Translations under genes and position numbers: made by a program | Notes under the pieces: generated by a model | What the model saw: only the letters and a program-made list of their open reading frames with translations | Databases searched by the model: none | What the model was told of the DNA's origin: nothing | NCBI GenBank assembly: GCA_964020155.1 | Contig: OZ026568.1 | Span: 3,503,820-3,567,819, forward strand | DNA from: Chondrilla cf. caribensis | Taxonomy: Eukaryota > Porifera > Demospongiae > Chondrillida > Chondrillidae | Length of the DNA stretch: 64,000 nt | Direction: 5' to 3' | Part shown: positions 42,557 through 59,400 of the stretch, one piece after another | Position numbering within the stretch: position 1 is the first letter of the stretch | Layout of the letters: every line of letters starts with the position of its first letter

Positions 42557-43229
42557 ATGGCGGGCGAAAAAGGGAAAGAGAAAGACTCGAAAGTGGACCA
42601 GGCTTTACTGGACGAGGATGACGATTTTGAAGAATTTATGACGGAAGGTATGTCATTATTGATGTTTTCAATTGATGAGTAGAACTCTTCTTCGATCAGA
42701 CATAGTTAATTATCATATTGTGCTCTTTTGTATGAAGTATTTAAACGAAACTTAGGTACCGACATTGCTTTGTGTCAGTAGCTTATTATTGAGCGGTCTG
42801 ATGGCTATAAGATCCATGTAACTCTAATTCATCCCCTAGAGGAAGGTTGACCTTAAGATTTCATTATTTCTCGAAATACTCAATAGAGTAGTACTGGTGA
42901 TGCCCCTAGGCGAAACAATGCAACCATTGTCATAGTTTCGATTCAATCTCTTCTCGCTGTCATCCTTATTGTCATGATTCAACTGTACGTTGCCTTGTAG
43001 ACTGGAAGCCTCAAGATGAGGATGAAGACGATAAGCAAGTTTGGGAAGACAACTGGGATGACGATAAGGTCGACGATGACTTTTCATTGCAGTTGAGGTG
43101 AGTCAGTCTTGCAACTCAACTGCATCGTCTAATTGCTCCTCAAACTAATTGTTGTCATTCCCCATATTTTGCAGAGCCGAATTACAGAAACTTGGTCACA
43201 AGTTACCTTCCACTCAACAAAAGTCATGA
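42557..43229 (+). CDS. SEM1: 26S proteasome / BRCA2-binding acidic protein SEM1 (DSS1), 3 exons, 80 aa
   Basis: Exons 42557-42647, 43001-43097 and 43175-43229, phases 1 and 2, GT-AG. The product is a small disordered acidic protein that is a lid subunit of the 26S proteasome and also binds BRCA2 and TREX-2. It keeps both acidic, aromatic ubiquitin-binding stretches: DDDFEEF (about 22-28) and WEDNWDDD (about 43-50). It also keeps the C-terminal helix [15 protein letters not shown]. The length is slightly above the human 70 aa because of a longer, Lys-rich N-terminus. Start chosen at the first ATG (MAGEKGKEK). Confidence 0.96.
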
Positions 43230-43473
43230 TTCAAACTGACCAACACTTCAAATAGCTGTGTACACACATTTACATCATACATTTGTCCATTGTTGTACCT
43301 TGTGATAATGTGAGTACAGTCATGAGCTCAGAATATTGCTTCTTGATTGTTTTGGTTGTGTTGATTGTAATACCGCCTCTTGTGGTGGAGATTGGAGATT
43401 TCCTTCCCACCTGAGATTTCAGCATGGTAGGGTAATTGGAGCAGGTGTCATTTTGGGATTATTCACTTCCCTG

Positions 43474-43516
<43 letters not shown>

Positions 43517-43535
<19 letters not shown>

Positions 43536-43831
43536 ACCATAATATAAATACATAAATCCACATACACCATGCTAGCTCAGCAACAAGTATGCATATATTA
43601 TACAAGCGTGTATGCTCATAAGTTACTAAAGGCTTTCACGCATTAAATTTTATTACATTGATTGATATGCATATGATTGATTGACGTGCATTTGATAACA
43701 TTTGCCCAAAATTAGTACGTGACTAGTGGTGCTAGTATGCAGATGACACCATCACTCATGGCTCATATGTCAATGCACATTGCTTACCCACCACAATACG
43801 TGGCAATAGGAAAGAAGATCTACAAGTTCCA

Positions 43832-43833
<2 letters not shown>
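43517..43833 (-). repeat. ~317-bp dispersed repeat, copy 2, bordered by (CA)n on both sides
   Basis: Reverse complement of 36667-36983. (CA)n tracts lie at 43477-43538 and 43833-43892. It lies about 250 bp 3' of SEM1. Confidence 0.9.
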
Positions 43834-43892
<59 letters not shown>

Positions 43893-43897
<5 letters not shown>

Positions 43898-45619
43898 GAT
43901 AATTTCTTGACTATCAGTCTGACAGCTGTACATGTGTGAGGATTCCTCTGAAGGGAACCATTCGAGCATATTGAGTTGTAGATTCTCTGATGAAGCATAT
44001 ATGGGTGAATTCAGTGTATACACTGTTGTCCATTGATAGCGTCTGTTTTATGTTTTACTAGTTTCCTGTACGTCATCACATGATACGACATCTCAGAATA
44101 TATGTGTGTGTGTATGCCATATGCACTCCAATTTACACAGGTTGTATGGATACTTCATGAATTGGCAGCTGTCTTTGCCAATTCACAGTTTCCTTTTCAC
44201 GAAAGGGCAAATCTCTTTCACTAGCTTATTTTGGGGAAAGTATTGCAATTAAAGGTTTTCGAATCAAAGTTGTTTGCAAAATCTACAAAAATGCAGTCCT
44301 TTGAAAAGTAGAGTGAGTGACATGTACACCTGATTCATTCAGTCAGCTTTTCCTAATCTACCCATGGTACTGGGGCCACATAGGTCTTTCTACCCAAGAC
44401 CACTACTTGTAGCATGTAGCCGTCCGATGACAAATCAATCAGCCTTATTTTCCAGACTACACCTTCAATCGATCAGCCTTATCTGCGAAATTGCACACAC
44501 CAATCGATCAGCCCAATCTTTTGAATTGCATCCATTTATTCGGCGTTCTTTACTGTTGATCTATTGTCCATTGGAAAGATGTATGTATTTTCCCTGTTAC
44601 CAGAGCAGATATGTAGCTATAATATAAGAGACACTGTCTTCATTCGTGACCTGTATTGAAGTGAAACAGTTGCACTTTCTATAACCAATTCGTCAACAGA
44701 GATAACTGTCTGTGAATTTCAGGCATAAATGTTCTCCCGAAAAGTAAAAGGATATTTTGTGTGTCTGGGATTCCTCATATGTTGTGTAAGTGATACTATT
44801 CCCCATGTTTCTGTAGTAAGTTCCGCCAATGATCCGGTGAGTGACAGGTGATGGTATGCAAAAGGAAGCCATTGACTATCAAGGAATTTCCTACAGTAGG
44901 TCAACTACCACATATTATACGTAGCATTCGTTATGCCTCATACTAATCTGAATATCTCCACATTTGATCAGTGTGGGAATTCATCGACACGTTTATCATG
45001 AAACAGGTGTATTTGGAGAAATTGGGACTCAACACCATGCATGAACATTAAAATTAATATTTTACCCTGGTCACGTGCTATGTAGAGGAACACTTTCCCA
45101 TGAAAGGGCTTTGCACGTGTTGTAAGAGAAACTTTAAATGTCCATTCCCTTCAGCTAGATTTCTTTCAGAATGTCTCCTCGATTGAATTACTTACTACCA
45201 TGTGTACTCTGTGTTAGTAGCGTTGTGTGTTATTTGGTGTATGTTCAGCATTTGTATAATCATGGTCTTCCTTGGATGGCTTTCACAGGTGTTCAATGAC
45301 ATCGCTTCTGTTTGTAGTTTTCTTTTCAAGTCTTTCACAGGTGTACATTGTATTATCAAACTGTATTTATAATCTTCCTGGAAATGCTCAGCTCTCTTCA
45401 AAGACTTCCACTGCACTTGGTGTTCTTCTTTTGCTGTGTGTATTGCTGCTTTGAGTGAAGGATCAGCTGCCTGTGTATTGCATCGTTTAGTTACTTTTTG
45501 AAAGGTTGTCAGATGAGTGGGCAAGCTTACAACAGGCATGGGAATTCTGAATGGAGTGTCACCAAAACACACTGATCTAAGTGCTGATTCATGTGCATGC
45601 TAGCAGTGGGCTTATTTTT
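43893..45619. other. Intergenic stretch without a recognised gene
   Basis: Three copies of 'caatcgatcagcc' occur at 44465-44510. A 125-codon minus-strand frame (45572-45195, containing LPTHLTTFQKVTKRCNTQ and AIHTAKEEHQVQWKSLKR) looks more protein-like than its surroundings and could be an exon or a transposon remnant. I do not recognise it. Confidence 0.4.
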
Positions 45620-46345
45620 CTTACAGCTAATTGTACATCTCTACCAATTGTGCATTACAGCTAATTGTACATCTCTACCAATTGTACATTACAGCTAATT
45701 GTACATCTCAACTAATTGTACATTACAGCTAATTGTACATCTCTACCAATTGTACATTACAGCTAATTGTACATCTCTACCAATTGTACATTACAGCTAA
45801 TAGTACATCTCAACTAATTGTACATTACAGCTAATTGTACATCTCTACCTATTGTACATTACAGCTAATTGTACATCTCTACCAATTGTACATTACAGCT
45901 AATTGTACATCTCTACCTATTGTACATTACAGCTAATTGTACATCTCTACCAATTGTACATTACAGCTAATTGTACATCTCTACCAATTGTACATTACAG
46001 CTAATAGTACATCTCTACCAATTGTACATTACAGCTAATTGTACATCTCTACCAATTGTACATTACAGCTAATTGTACATCTCTACCTATTGTACATTAC
46101 AGCTAATTGTACATCTCTACCAATTGTACATTACAGCTAATCGTACATCGTAACTAATTGTACATTACAGCTAATTGTACATCTCAACCAATTGTACATT
46201 ACAGCTAATTGTACATCTCTACCAATTGTACATTACAGCTAATTGTACATCTCTACCTATTGTACATTACAGCTAATTGTACATCTCTACCAATTGTACA
46301 TTACAGCTAATAGTACATCTCAACTAATTGTACATTACAGCCAGT
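45620..46345 (+). repeat. 34-bp minisatellite, about 21 copies
   Basis: The unit is 'acagctaattgtacatctct' plus 'accaattgtacatt', with variants 'caacta' and 'tcgtaac'. Each unit ends in a splice-acceptor-like 'cattacag'. Confidence 0.95.
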
Positions 46346-47212
46346 CTCATGTTCCTGTCTTTGTGTGTAGATCGTGTGTTTTATGGTCATGTGACCTTGG
46401 TTGGGTACAGTGGACGTACAGTTACTTGTCCCAAGTCTACATCACATCAGGATATGTGAAACCAGTACAGACTCATAAAAAATGACACATTCAAACAAAA
46501 ACTACAATATTGTGTATCTGAACACTGGGACCAGACACATTGTCCACTGTGGAGAGGCTGTTTTCTATACAGATGTAAAAATGTATTAGCAGTGTAGGAA
46601 AGTCCAACTTTGGTGTCTCAGACAAGTCCCCTTTATTTGGAGTCACCTTCTACTATTTCTTAATTTGGAGATGGTTCATTGATAGAGATCACACTAACTG
46701 TAAAATAGAAAAAGTGCTATTCATTGCAATTAGGGTGTGGTTAAGAAGCTGGAAATTCTCTGTAGGGTTTACTTCATGTCGGTTCATTTGTTGATTCAGG
46801 CCACGTATGTCTGAAAGTGCAATGTTCCAATTGGACAAGTAACAGTGAAACTAGAGTGATGCTACAAGAATACATGTGCGTAATGCAAAGTGCTGACAAG
46901 GTAGTAGTCTGCTGCAATCACATATTTCCAAGGGCAAACAAAAGTATTTTTATCACTTACATTTGCCGCTAGCCTAATGGCTTCATTATGTTAAATTTGT
47001 ATTATGATAATATTGAAATAATTATAATGCGTTGTTGTTTGTGGAAGTAAGATAAAAAGAATGGCTAATTTGTTATCTCCCCGGAAGTGTAGGGACCGAT
47101 TGCACGAGAAAGGACCATTTAGGTTGTGATAATACGTCAGAGGTGATCACGCGTTCAGGTCGATACGGATTTCACGTGTATCCGCGTTTCGATCCCGTTT
47201 TAGTTTTTATAA
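46346..47212. other. Spacer and putative Abraxas promoter
   Basis: No gene visible. The last 130 bases before the start codon are GC-richer ('cacgcgttcaggtcgatacg', 'tatccgcgtttcgatcccg'), as expected of a housekeeping promoter. Confidence 0.4.
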
Positions 47213-48039
47213 ATGGAGGTCTATGTCACCGGAGCTGCTTTCGCGGGCTTTTTGAGAACTCTAGAAGAAGGCGAAGGCGATGCTGTAAGTGAAGTAGGGT
47301 ATATGAGTTTGTAGTGGCTGTGTTTTGTCGCCTTTGTGCTCGGAATGAATGAATACATGTTGTTATTCGCAATTGATTGACATACAGGAGGGCCTCATGT
47401 TCGGGACTCGCATGGAGCATAGCTTTGAACAGATTTCTGATTCATCCGTTAGTTCGAGAAGACGGATAGTTGTTGTCTGTACGTAAGTGTGATTGCATGA
47501 TATGATGTCCTCTTCTATATTCGTGTATCCGCCTAATTTCCTTCGCATTCGACAATTGGGGGTTGCACCACTGTTTACCATCACGTGTTCTTCCTGAGTA
47601 GTTCCGTGTTCGCTGTCACACATCCTGTCGTAGCACTCAACCTGCTGCGTGTTCGGAGATTCGCTACATGAGTCGACATTATAGGATATCACATATGTAA
47701 TGTTGTAATTACATGTGTGGTGTAATGTGTTGACTCGGCACTGATCTAAACAAACAGTTGTTTACTATATTATGACCTAACTTGGAAACTTTTTACGTTT
47801 ATGTTTGTACGCATTGTTGTCTGTTGATGACTACGGCTCTTCCCTTGTACAATCCTCGCCTATTCTCTTGTCGCAATTGTTCATTCTGATCATACCTACA
47901 GATACCATCACACGCAATTGGATACGACTGTTTATAATGATATGGCACTTTGTGATAGTCAAGCGTGTCCAATTGTATAATGCTATTGAGACGAGAGACT
48001 GTAATCCCACTGTGTGTGTGTGTGTGTACTGTGTGTGTG

Positions 48040-48086
<47 letters not shown>

Positions 48087-48094
48087 GTGTGTGT

Positions 48095-48170
<76 letters not shown>

Positions 48171-49587
48171 TATGTAGCACACAATTTTGCAGAGTGGTTG
48201 TTTGAATGATGTGTGGATCTCCTTGTAGGTATCCACTCCTTTGCTTACTCACATGCGAAATGTTCTTTCTATGATGGACTTGGTCGTGTAAGCCATACAC
48301 GAGTGGAGCATATAGCAAAATGTCATAATAAGGTGTGTGTGTGTGTGTATGTCTGTGTGCGTGCGTGCATGCGTGCGTGCGTGTGTGTGTGTGTGTGTGT
48401 GTGCGTGTGTGTGTTTTGTTTGCATGTTTGTCTGTCTGTCTATATGTGTGTGTGTGCTTGCATGTGTGTCTGTCTGTCTGTGTGTGAATGTTTGAGCAAG
48501 TATGAATTTGTGTAAATGTTTTGTATGTGTCTGTATGCCTTTGAGTATAGATGGGTTGTTGTGATATAACTATCTCCATGACTACATGTAGTCTACAGGT
48601 GCTAAGCTCTTACTGACCCTCCCTGTGTAGGACTTTGCGAGTATTGTTGGCTGGTTCTCTTTTAGAAGGAATTCTCGTCACATTCTCTCTGTGAGGGAGA
48701 GAGCGGTACACTGTAGTTTTCTGCAACTGATAGACCACATCCCTTGCGACTCATTCCTGACTGCCCTTCTGACTCCTGACATCAACATGAACTATTCCGT
48801 GCACACCCACCATAGCACGCTGTACAGGACACAGCTGGGCATACTGGAGCCCGTGGCATTGAAATTTGCCAACCTTCATTCCACCTCCAGTGTGGCGTAC
48901 AGGAAGTTACCTGGCTATTTGACAGGAAGTGATCAGTTGGAAAGGATAGCTTCATCGCATAGGTATGTAACAGCTTCTGGAATGCAGGTGCGGTTACGTA
49001 AGCTTATCCCCCCCCCCCCCCCCCCCTGGGAAGCCTTCAGCCAGGAGGCCGTCATACTAGCCAGCCTGTCAAGGAATAGTACACCAAACAGTGGCGTAAA
49101 TTGACATAGCCTTGTCGCCCAGACACAGTTTTGCCAACTAATAATCACTTTCCCCCGAAACTATTCAGGCGAAACTGATTGTTGTAGGCGAAATCATTGG
49201 AGTTAATAGCCTAACATACCTCCATGCTCAACACACTGTCATTGCATCAGATCACATGGGTATGTGAATGTGTACACCCATGTTAGCACACATGCACACA
49301 TACATACAGTGAAATCCACTACTGCTTTATCCACCATTTCCCAGTACCCATTTAATGTACAAGTGCTAATGAATATTTTTCAAGATTGTTGATCTGCCAC
49401 TTTTTTTGAAGAAACAAATTTCTGTGGATGAAATAGAATTCACCATACTATGAACATGCACACAGCAGATGCTGAACATGGACTGTGTATTAGTGCTGTA
49501 TTTTCCATTACAGAGAAGTACTTATCGGTAAAGAAGATGGAATGCTACCCATTGTTTCGCTTTATAACGAGACTACTAAGTCCCTTG

Positions 49588-49655
<68 letters not shown>

Positions 49656-49684
49656 ATGTGTGTGTGTGTGTGTATGTGTGTGTA

Positions 49685-49739
<55 letters not shown>

Positions 49740-49768
49740 ATGTGTGTGTGTGTGTGTATGTGTGTGTA

Positions 49769-49831
<63 letters not shown>

Positions 49832-51361
49832 ATATGTGTGTGTGTGCGTTCATGCGTGTGTATGTGTATATGTGTACATGTGTGCATGCATGTACATATG
49901 TACATACCTGGTATGTGTGTATTTGTACCATTGTGTGCTTCTAGTGTACTTCATTATAATACCTGCTGTGCTGTTCCATTACTGTTGCAGAAGATGAATC
50001 TAGAACTGGTAAGATCATCAGAAGAAGTACATGAATTAACACTGGCTGTGAAGGAACTCGAGGGAAAACTGGAATCTAAAGAGAAGGAGAAGAATCTGTT
50101 GGAGGAAGAAAGGCAGAAGAGGCTAGAGAAGGCGAAAGTGATGGGACTACTACCTCCAAATGGTGACAGTGACAACGGATCAGGACCCCTCATATCTGAG
50201 AGTGAGTTCACCGTGAACTCCATTTTCAATTGTATGCAAATAACAAATAACAAATAACAAGGCACCACTGATGGAGGTGCTGTACTCCTTGATTAGTTCA
50301 GGTCAAATTGCTAAGTAAGCACCTTGAAGGGCACACTTTATCTGTACTTCTTATCAGAGGTACTTGCTATCAGTACTGGTTGATGTAGTGTACATGAGCT
50401 AGGGACTGAGTGGAGTACGTATACAAACCAGAAGCATGTATGAATCGCGGTATTCGCTAAGCAAGTTGTGCTATAGTAATCAATGAATGGGTGAATTGTA
50501 GTTTGTGTTGAAGGGCGGATATAGTGTGTTGAGTCAACATGTGGACAATTGTGTGTTGCCACACCTATGCCTACAATGGCTATGTTTAGTGGCATCATTG
50601 TACCAGATGGAGATGGCCACATGGGTGCAGTGTAGACGTGACCTTTTTGTGGTATTGGATGAATACACTAATTCTCACACAGAGAAAACCGTGAGAAAGT
50701 CACCTAAATTTAATCCCTGCTTATTCCTATTAACAGGAATTTTCTTTAATTAATTGATTACTTTCATTTACAGAACTAACACTACATGTATACCTGTATG
50801 TACACATGTTGAAGGAGATAAGAGACCGTGATATGTACGGGTTATTATAAGGTTTCTGTTGTCCGATTCTTCAAACGGTTTGATTACGATTGTGTTACCT
50901 GTTGCTATGACACTCCTAGTCCTAATTAACAGCATGGCTGAGCCTCAATTATGGTCATTGCTCGATCGTCCAGACACTCCTGGGTTGCCCGGACACTGCT
51001 CAATCGTCCAGACACTCCTGGGTTGCCCGGACACTGCTCAATCGTCCAGACGTTCCTGGGTTGCCTGGACACTGCTCAATTGTCCAGACACTCCTGGGTT
51101 GCCCAGTCACTGCAATCACTGATGGCTGAAGTGGGAGGGACGAATACACCCTAACTGTTTCTGATATTCCACCTCTCCAGCTGTGACCACTGACCAACAA
51201 CGCACCATAATGTAGTAATATTTCCATTGAGCACCTGTTGACCATCTTGAGTTCAAAACTATTGAAATTGATAGCTCTACTGTTATTGCCATGGTGATGT
51301 AAGTGATCTTTTTCTGTTTCCTGCAGCTCAGTCCATTGTGGAAGAATTCGATCCTCTTTAA
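47213..51361 (+). CDS. Abraxas-family MPN(-) scaffold (BRISC/BRCA1-A type), 7 exons, ~291 aa
   Basis: Exons 47213-47284, 47388-47478, 48229-48287, 48631-48962, 49514-49589, 49991-50201 and 51327-51361; GT-AG with matching phases. Abraxas proteins are inactive MPN scaffolds that hold the K63-specific deubiquitinase BRCC36. Residues 1-~180 form the MPN-like domain: [47 protein letters not shown]. No JAMM zinc motif is present, as expected. A coiled coil follows (about 212-265), rich in Lys/Glu. The tail [14 protein letters not shown] lacks the SPTF motif that binds BRCA1, so the protein is closer to the ABRAXAS2/BRISC type. The last exon is short; its acceptor 'tttctgtttcctgcag' is strong. An alternative last exon at 52158-52264 also fits the phase but overlaps a TEX261 exon on the other strand. 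Confidence 0.82.
48011..48176. repeat. (TG)n with 'tactg' interruptions, Abraxas intron 2
   Basis: Followed by a second TG/TC-rich tract at 48332-48480 in intron 3. Confidence 0.9.
49008..49026. repeat. 19-base poly(C) tract in Abraxas intron 4
   Basis: Homopolymer 46 bp after the exon 4 donor. Length is likely variable or partly uncertain. Confidence 0.85.
49590..49880. repeat. (TG)n microsatellite, ~290 bp, Abraxas intron 5
   Basis: Starts exactly at the exon 5 donor (GAG|GTGTGT). An internal ~95-bp block with 'tttatgtg...tatgtgtgtatctg' is duplicated. Confidence 0.93.
50940..51115 (+). repeat. ~38-bp minisatellite, 4 copies, Abraxas intron 6
   Basis: The unit is 'tcgtccagacactcctgggt' plus 'tgcccggacactgctcaa'. 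Not coding. Confidence 0.9.
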
Positions 51362-52178
51362 TCCATTGAATTCCTTTGTGATTCAAGTTGTTTTGTTTGT
51401 TTTTGTTTATTTGTTTCTGTTTGTTTATTTGTTGGTTTGTGTGTAGCAACTGCATACCATACCCTTCATCATACTGTAGTCCATCCTGACCTGACCCCAA
51501 ATAGCATCTCAAGTACATAAACATGTGTGTATGTACAGTATAATATTAATGTATGTATACTATTAATGTATTATGATATTTAATATGTACAGTATACAAA
51601 CTTATTTATTGTCTCTCAATTATACAGAAACAGTACATATTGTGTTATTAAAACGGATTTATAAGTAGTTGTAAAATAATTATTATTGTAATGACCTCTG
51701 TATATTGTGTACTATGTACATACACATAATTATGTAATTATGGGTTGTGATGCGTGAAGGGGTCAAAGACAATTCGGGCTTTAGTTCAAAGCGCTGTTTG
51801 AGCTGATTTCACAGTGTTTTTCTGATGAGTTGTGTACGCTTGTAAGCAGAGCATCTGCACCTGTTGTGTACATGGGGTGATGCAGTGACAAAATTTAATG
51901 ATTACTCTCACATGTAGTAATCGTGATTATCGTGTGTATCGTATCGTTAAATTAATTTTTATTTGTCACATTGTGGTGATGTCACAAACATGGGATGATG
52001 CAAACTCGAATGAAATGAGTAAAATCACACATTAACCAGAAAATCAATATTTATATACACTTATGTATGGAATTATTTACGTATGTAATTATTATATTAT
52101 GCAAGCAAATTATAATTCATATAATAATATTATACCTACACGCACAAACACACACAGCTACTGTGCTGGATGAAGTGT
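51362..52178. other. Spacer between convergent Abraxas and TEX261 genes
   Basis: AT-rich, no gene visible; 3' untranslated regions of both genes are expected here. Confidence 0.5.
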
Positions 52179-56258
<4,080 letters not shown>

Positions 56259-56472
56259 TTTGTTCGGACTATAGGGGAATACCCTAAACGTGTGGCCTCA
56301 CTTGTGCAATAAAATTGCTATTATAAGACAGAATTAACACATATTAACTCAATACTTACTTATGTAGGTGTGTATACTGTTATTCAAAGTGTAGTTAACT
56401 GTATTGTTATATTTATTACTCAAAAAACTTAATTACAACAATAAAATTGATGTTAGAGTACGTACAATGGAA

Positions 56473-59400
56473 TTATATGGGGAAAACAGTAGTCTTTGTT
56501 GCTGCTGTTCTTTTGTGATTGAGTAGAGGAGAGTCTGTCAAGGACACATTCCCACTTTGTTCATTTGAAGTGAAAGTGGGAGTTGCAAGAGTGGGGGCAC
56601 TAGCATGACGAGACCCACTTATTCCAACATCACGGGAACCTTTCTTCTACAGCAAAAGAAGAACAACGCAATACGAGTACAGTGGGACCTCACTTAAAGG
56701 CCACCTCGGTGATAGGTCCACTTAATCCCAGTCACAGGAATTCCCATACTGCATTGATACCCAAACATCAGAATTAGGACCACCTCACAATTGAGACCAC
56801 TTTGACTGGTCCTGTACATACATACATACATAATTATGTGCGTAGGTGGTCTCAACTGTGAGGTTCCACTGTGCAACACAGAGATCAAATACAGATCTAG
56901 GCACACGTACAGTATGTACGTATGTAGTTACATGGTCTATTTACTATAATACTTTACAGAAGTACGCACATAATCACCTCCTGTGATAAGGGACATACGT
57001 ATGTTAATATTTGAGTTAAATACCAGTCCACAAATACATACATATGAAAAACATGTATCATGCGTGTTTGCATGTACAGTATGTATGTAAGTGATGTACG
57101 TATCTACATACACATGTACGTACCTTCTCCTTCAGAACCAGGGGATCCAATACACCAACCATAGGGTTGGCACTGAAGACTTTATTGTAGTTTTGCTCCC
57201 TGTTGACAAGCTCCATCTGGTACAGCTTCTTCTCTGCCTGCAGTCACGCAAACACACACTTCAAGCACAATAACCAGGTACGTACGTACATCACTCCGGG
57301 ATACTCACAATGACTTCTTTGAGCCTGAATTCTTGTTGGGATATTATTTTCTTCAGTTCGCGAATGGTTTCCAAATCCTCCGGACGAGATGTCCTCTGAG
57401 AAAATCGTCTCTCAGCATCTTTCAGTCTATTTGAAGTCATGTACGTACATAGTATACATATGTGGATAGTATGTACAGATGTATGTACAAAGTACATATA
57501 TACGCATGTATATGCATAAAATATAAAAACATTCGCTAAAACAAAATAATAATACTAAGTAGAGAGAAAGTACTTAAATGAGAATTTAAGTTGAGGCAAT
57601 TAATCAAGATGGACCTTGTGCATTCATACATACGTACATATGCATACAATCCTTGGACTTACTGCTCGTTCAGACTTTGAATTTCTGTGTTCATCACTTC
57701 CTTGGCAGAATTGAAGTCGTCCAGAAAGCCCTTCAACTGCTTCTGGTTCTGTGCAGACAAACCGTCTAGTTCCACCTGGTGAGCTGCTATCAACTGCTGC
57801 TCCCTTTGCCTATGGTGCAATAAAATCTAATAGTACTACAGTAGACACTCAGTGATGTACGTACTTAAGTATATATACAGATATGTACACAGTAAAATAT
57901 GTATATTCAAACACAAATACACAGCAAGATACATACACCTGTATACAAATATACACACAAGAATACATACATACGTACATACTGTATGTACTACAGATAC
58001 ATACTATTATAAAAGTATGTACATATGAATAAGGGGACATAGTAACTACGTACATACAACAATAACAAAAGCAGGAACATAATGATATACGTACAACAAA
58101 CATCAACAAAATTAATAGCACAGACATGAATCATGAATGCCCACAAGAATGCTTGTGGTCAGCAATGTGTCCAACCTCAACTGGCTGTTGGCTTCCCTCC
58201 TGACAGCTAGCACCTCATCTCCCTTCCTCTCCAACTCTCTGCGGAGGTCATGAACGCCCTTCTTGAGGTCTAAAACCTCTTGATAGTATTTCTCCTTCAC
58301 GGATTGTTCCTCCTTCAAGTAACTGTCCAAACTGTCAATAGTGGATGCTTGTCGGACCAGCTGGATAAAACAAAGGAGGACATCATGAAGCAGATGTTCT
58401 TCACTGACACTTCATGACAAACCTCAATCTCCCTCTGCTCCAGCTCAGAAGACAGGGCTTTCCTGGTTTGCTCCAGAACCTTTGCGCTCTCATTGTGAAC
58501 ATGTTGGAGGTCCTTTTGATGGGCTGAACTGAGCTCCTCCTTTAGTGACTCTATACAGACATACGTATGTACAATCATATGTAAGAGGGACGGTACCAAT
58601 GTAAGTGTACACAAGTACATATGTACCTGTGTATACATACTAGGTACACATGCCATAACTAAGAAGGTCAGTATGTAAGCTATCAGGCTCTAGGGCTCAT
58701 AGCTACCAGGACTTACCGAGGGCTTGTTTGTGCTCCTGTTTGGCAACTTCCAGAGAAGACATGTATTCTTTCTTCAACTGGTCCTTCAAAGCATCTGCTG
58801 CTATCTTGTCTGCCATTCGCACATTACGAAGTTCATCCGTGTGACTACATACCAATCGCTCTTCTGCTTCTTTCAGACCCCTTTCATGTTTTTCTCTCAA
58901 CCTCCCCAGCTCATTGTCGTGAGTCTGTTTCAGCTCTTGCAGGATGGTATCGTGGAGGGCTTTCTGCTTCTGGATATCCAGACGTAGCTTCTCTACCTCG
59001 TCACCCAACTGTTTTTGTTGTGTCTCCATGTTGAGCCTCGCTCTCTGCTGTGCAGCTCTGAGCTTGTCTTCATACATTGCAATCTGCAACAGCAATATCA
59101 GTACACACATAGACAAAAATGTACATACATTCCTCGGTGTACATTAACATACATACATTATATATATGTACATATACATAAGTACGTACGTATGTACATT
59201 AACTCATGTTTACATATGTATGTACATACTGTATATACTGTATATACTGTACATACATAACTATGCATAAACCAGCAACAGTTACTACTAGTAGTATCAC
59301 CTGCTGGCCAAGATCCTCGATCTCTTGCCTCCACTTTTCATTTACTGCCTTCAGTTCCTGCTCCTTCCTGGACACAATCTCGGCTACCGCAGTTCGGATG

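Noticed and set aside
45620..46345. CRISPR-like array
   Set aside because: The 34-bp units are contiguous without unique spacers, and the genome is animal.
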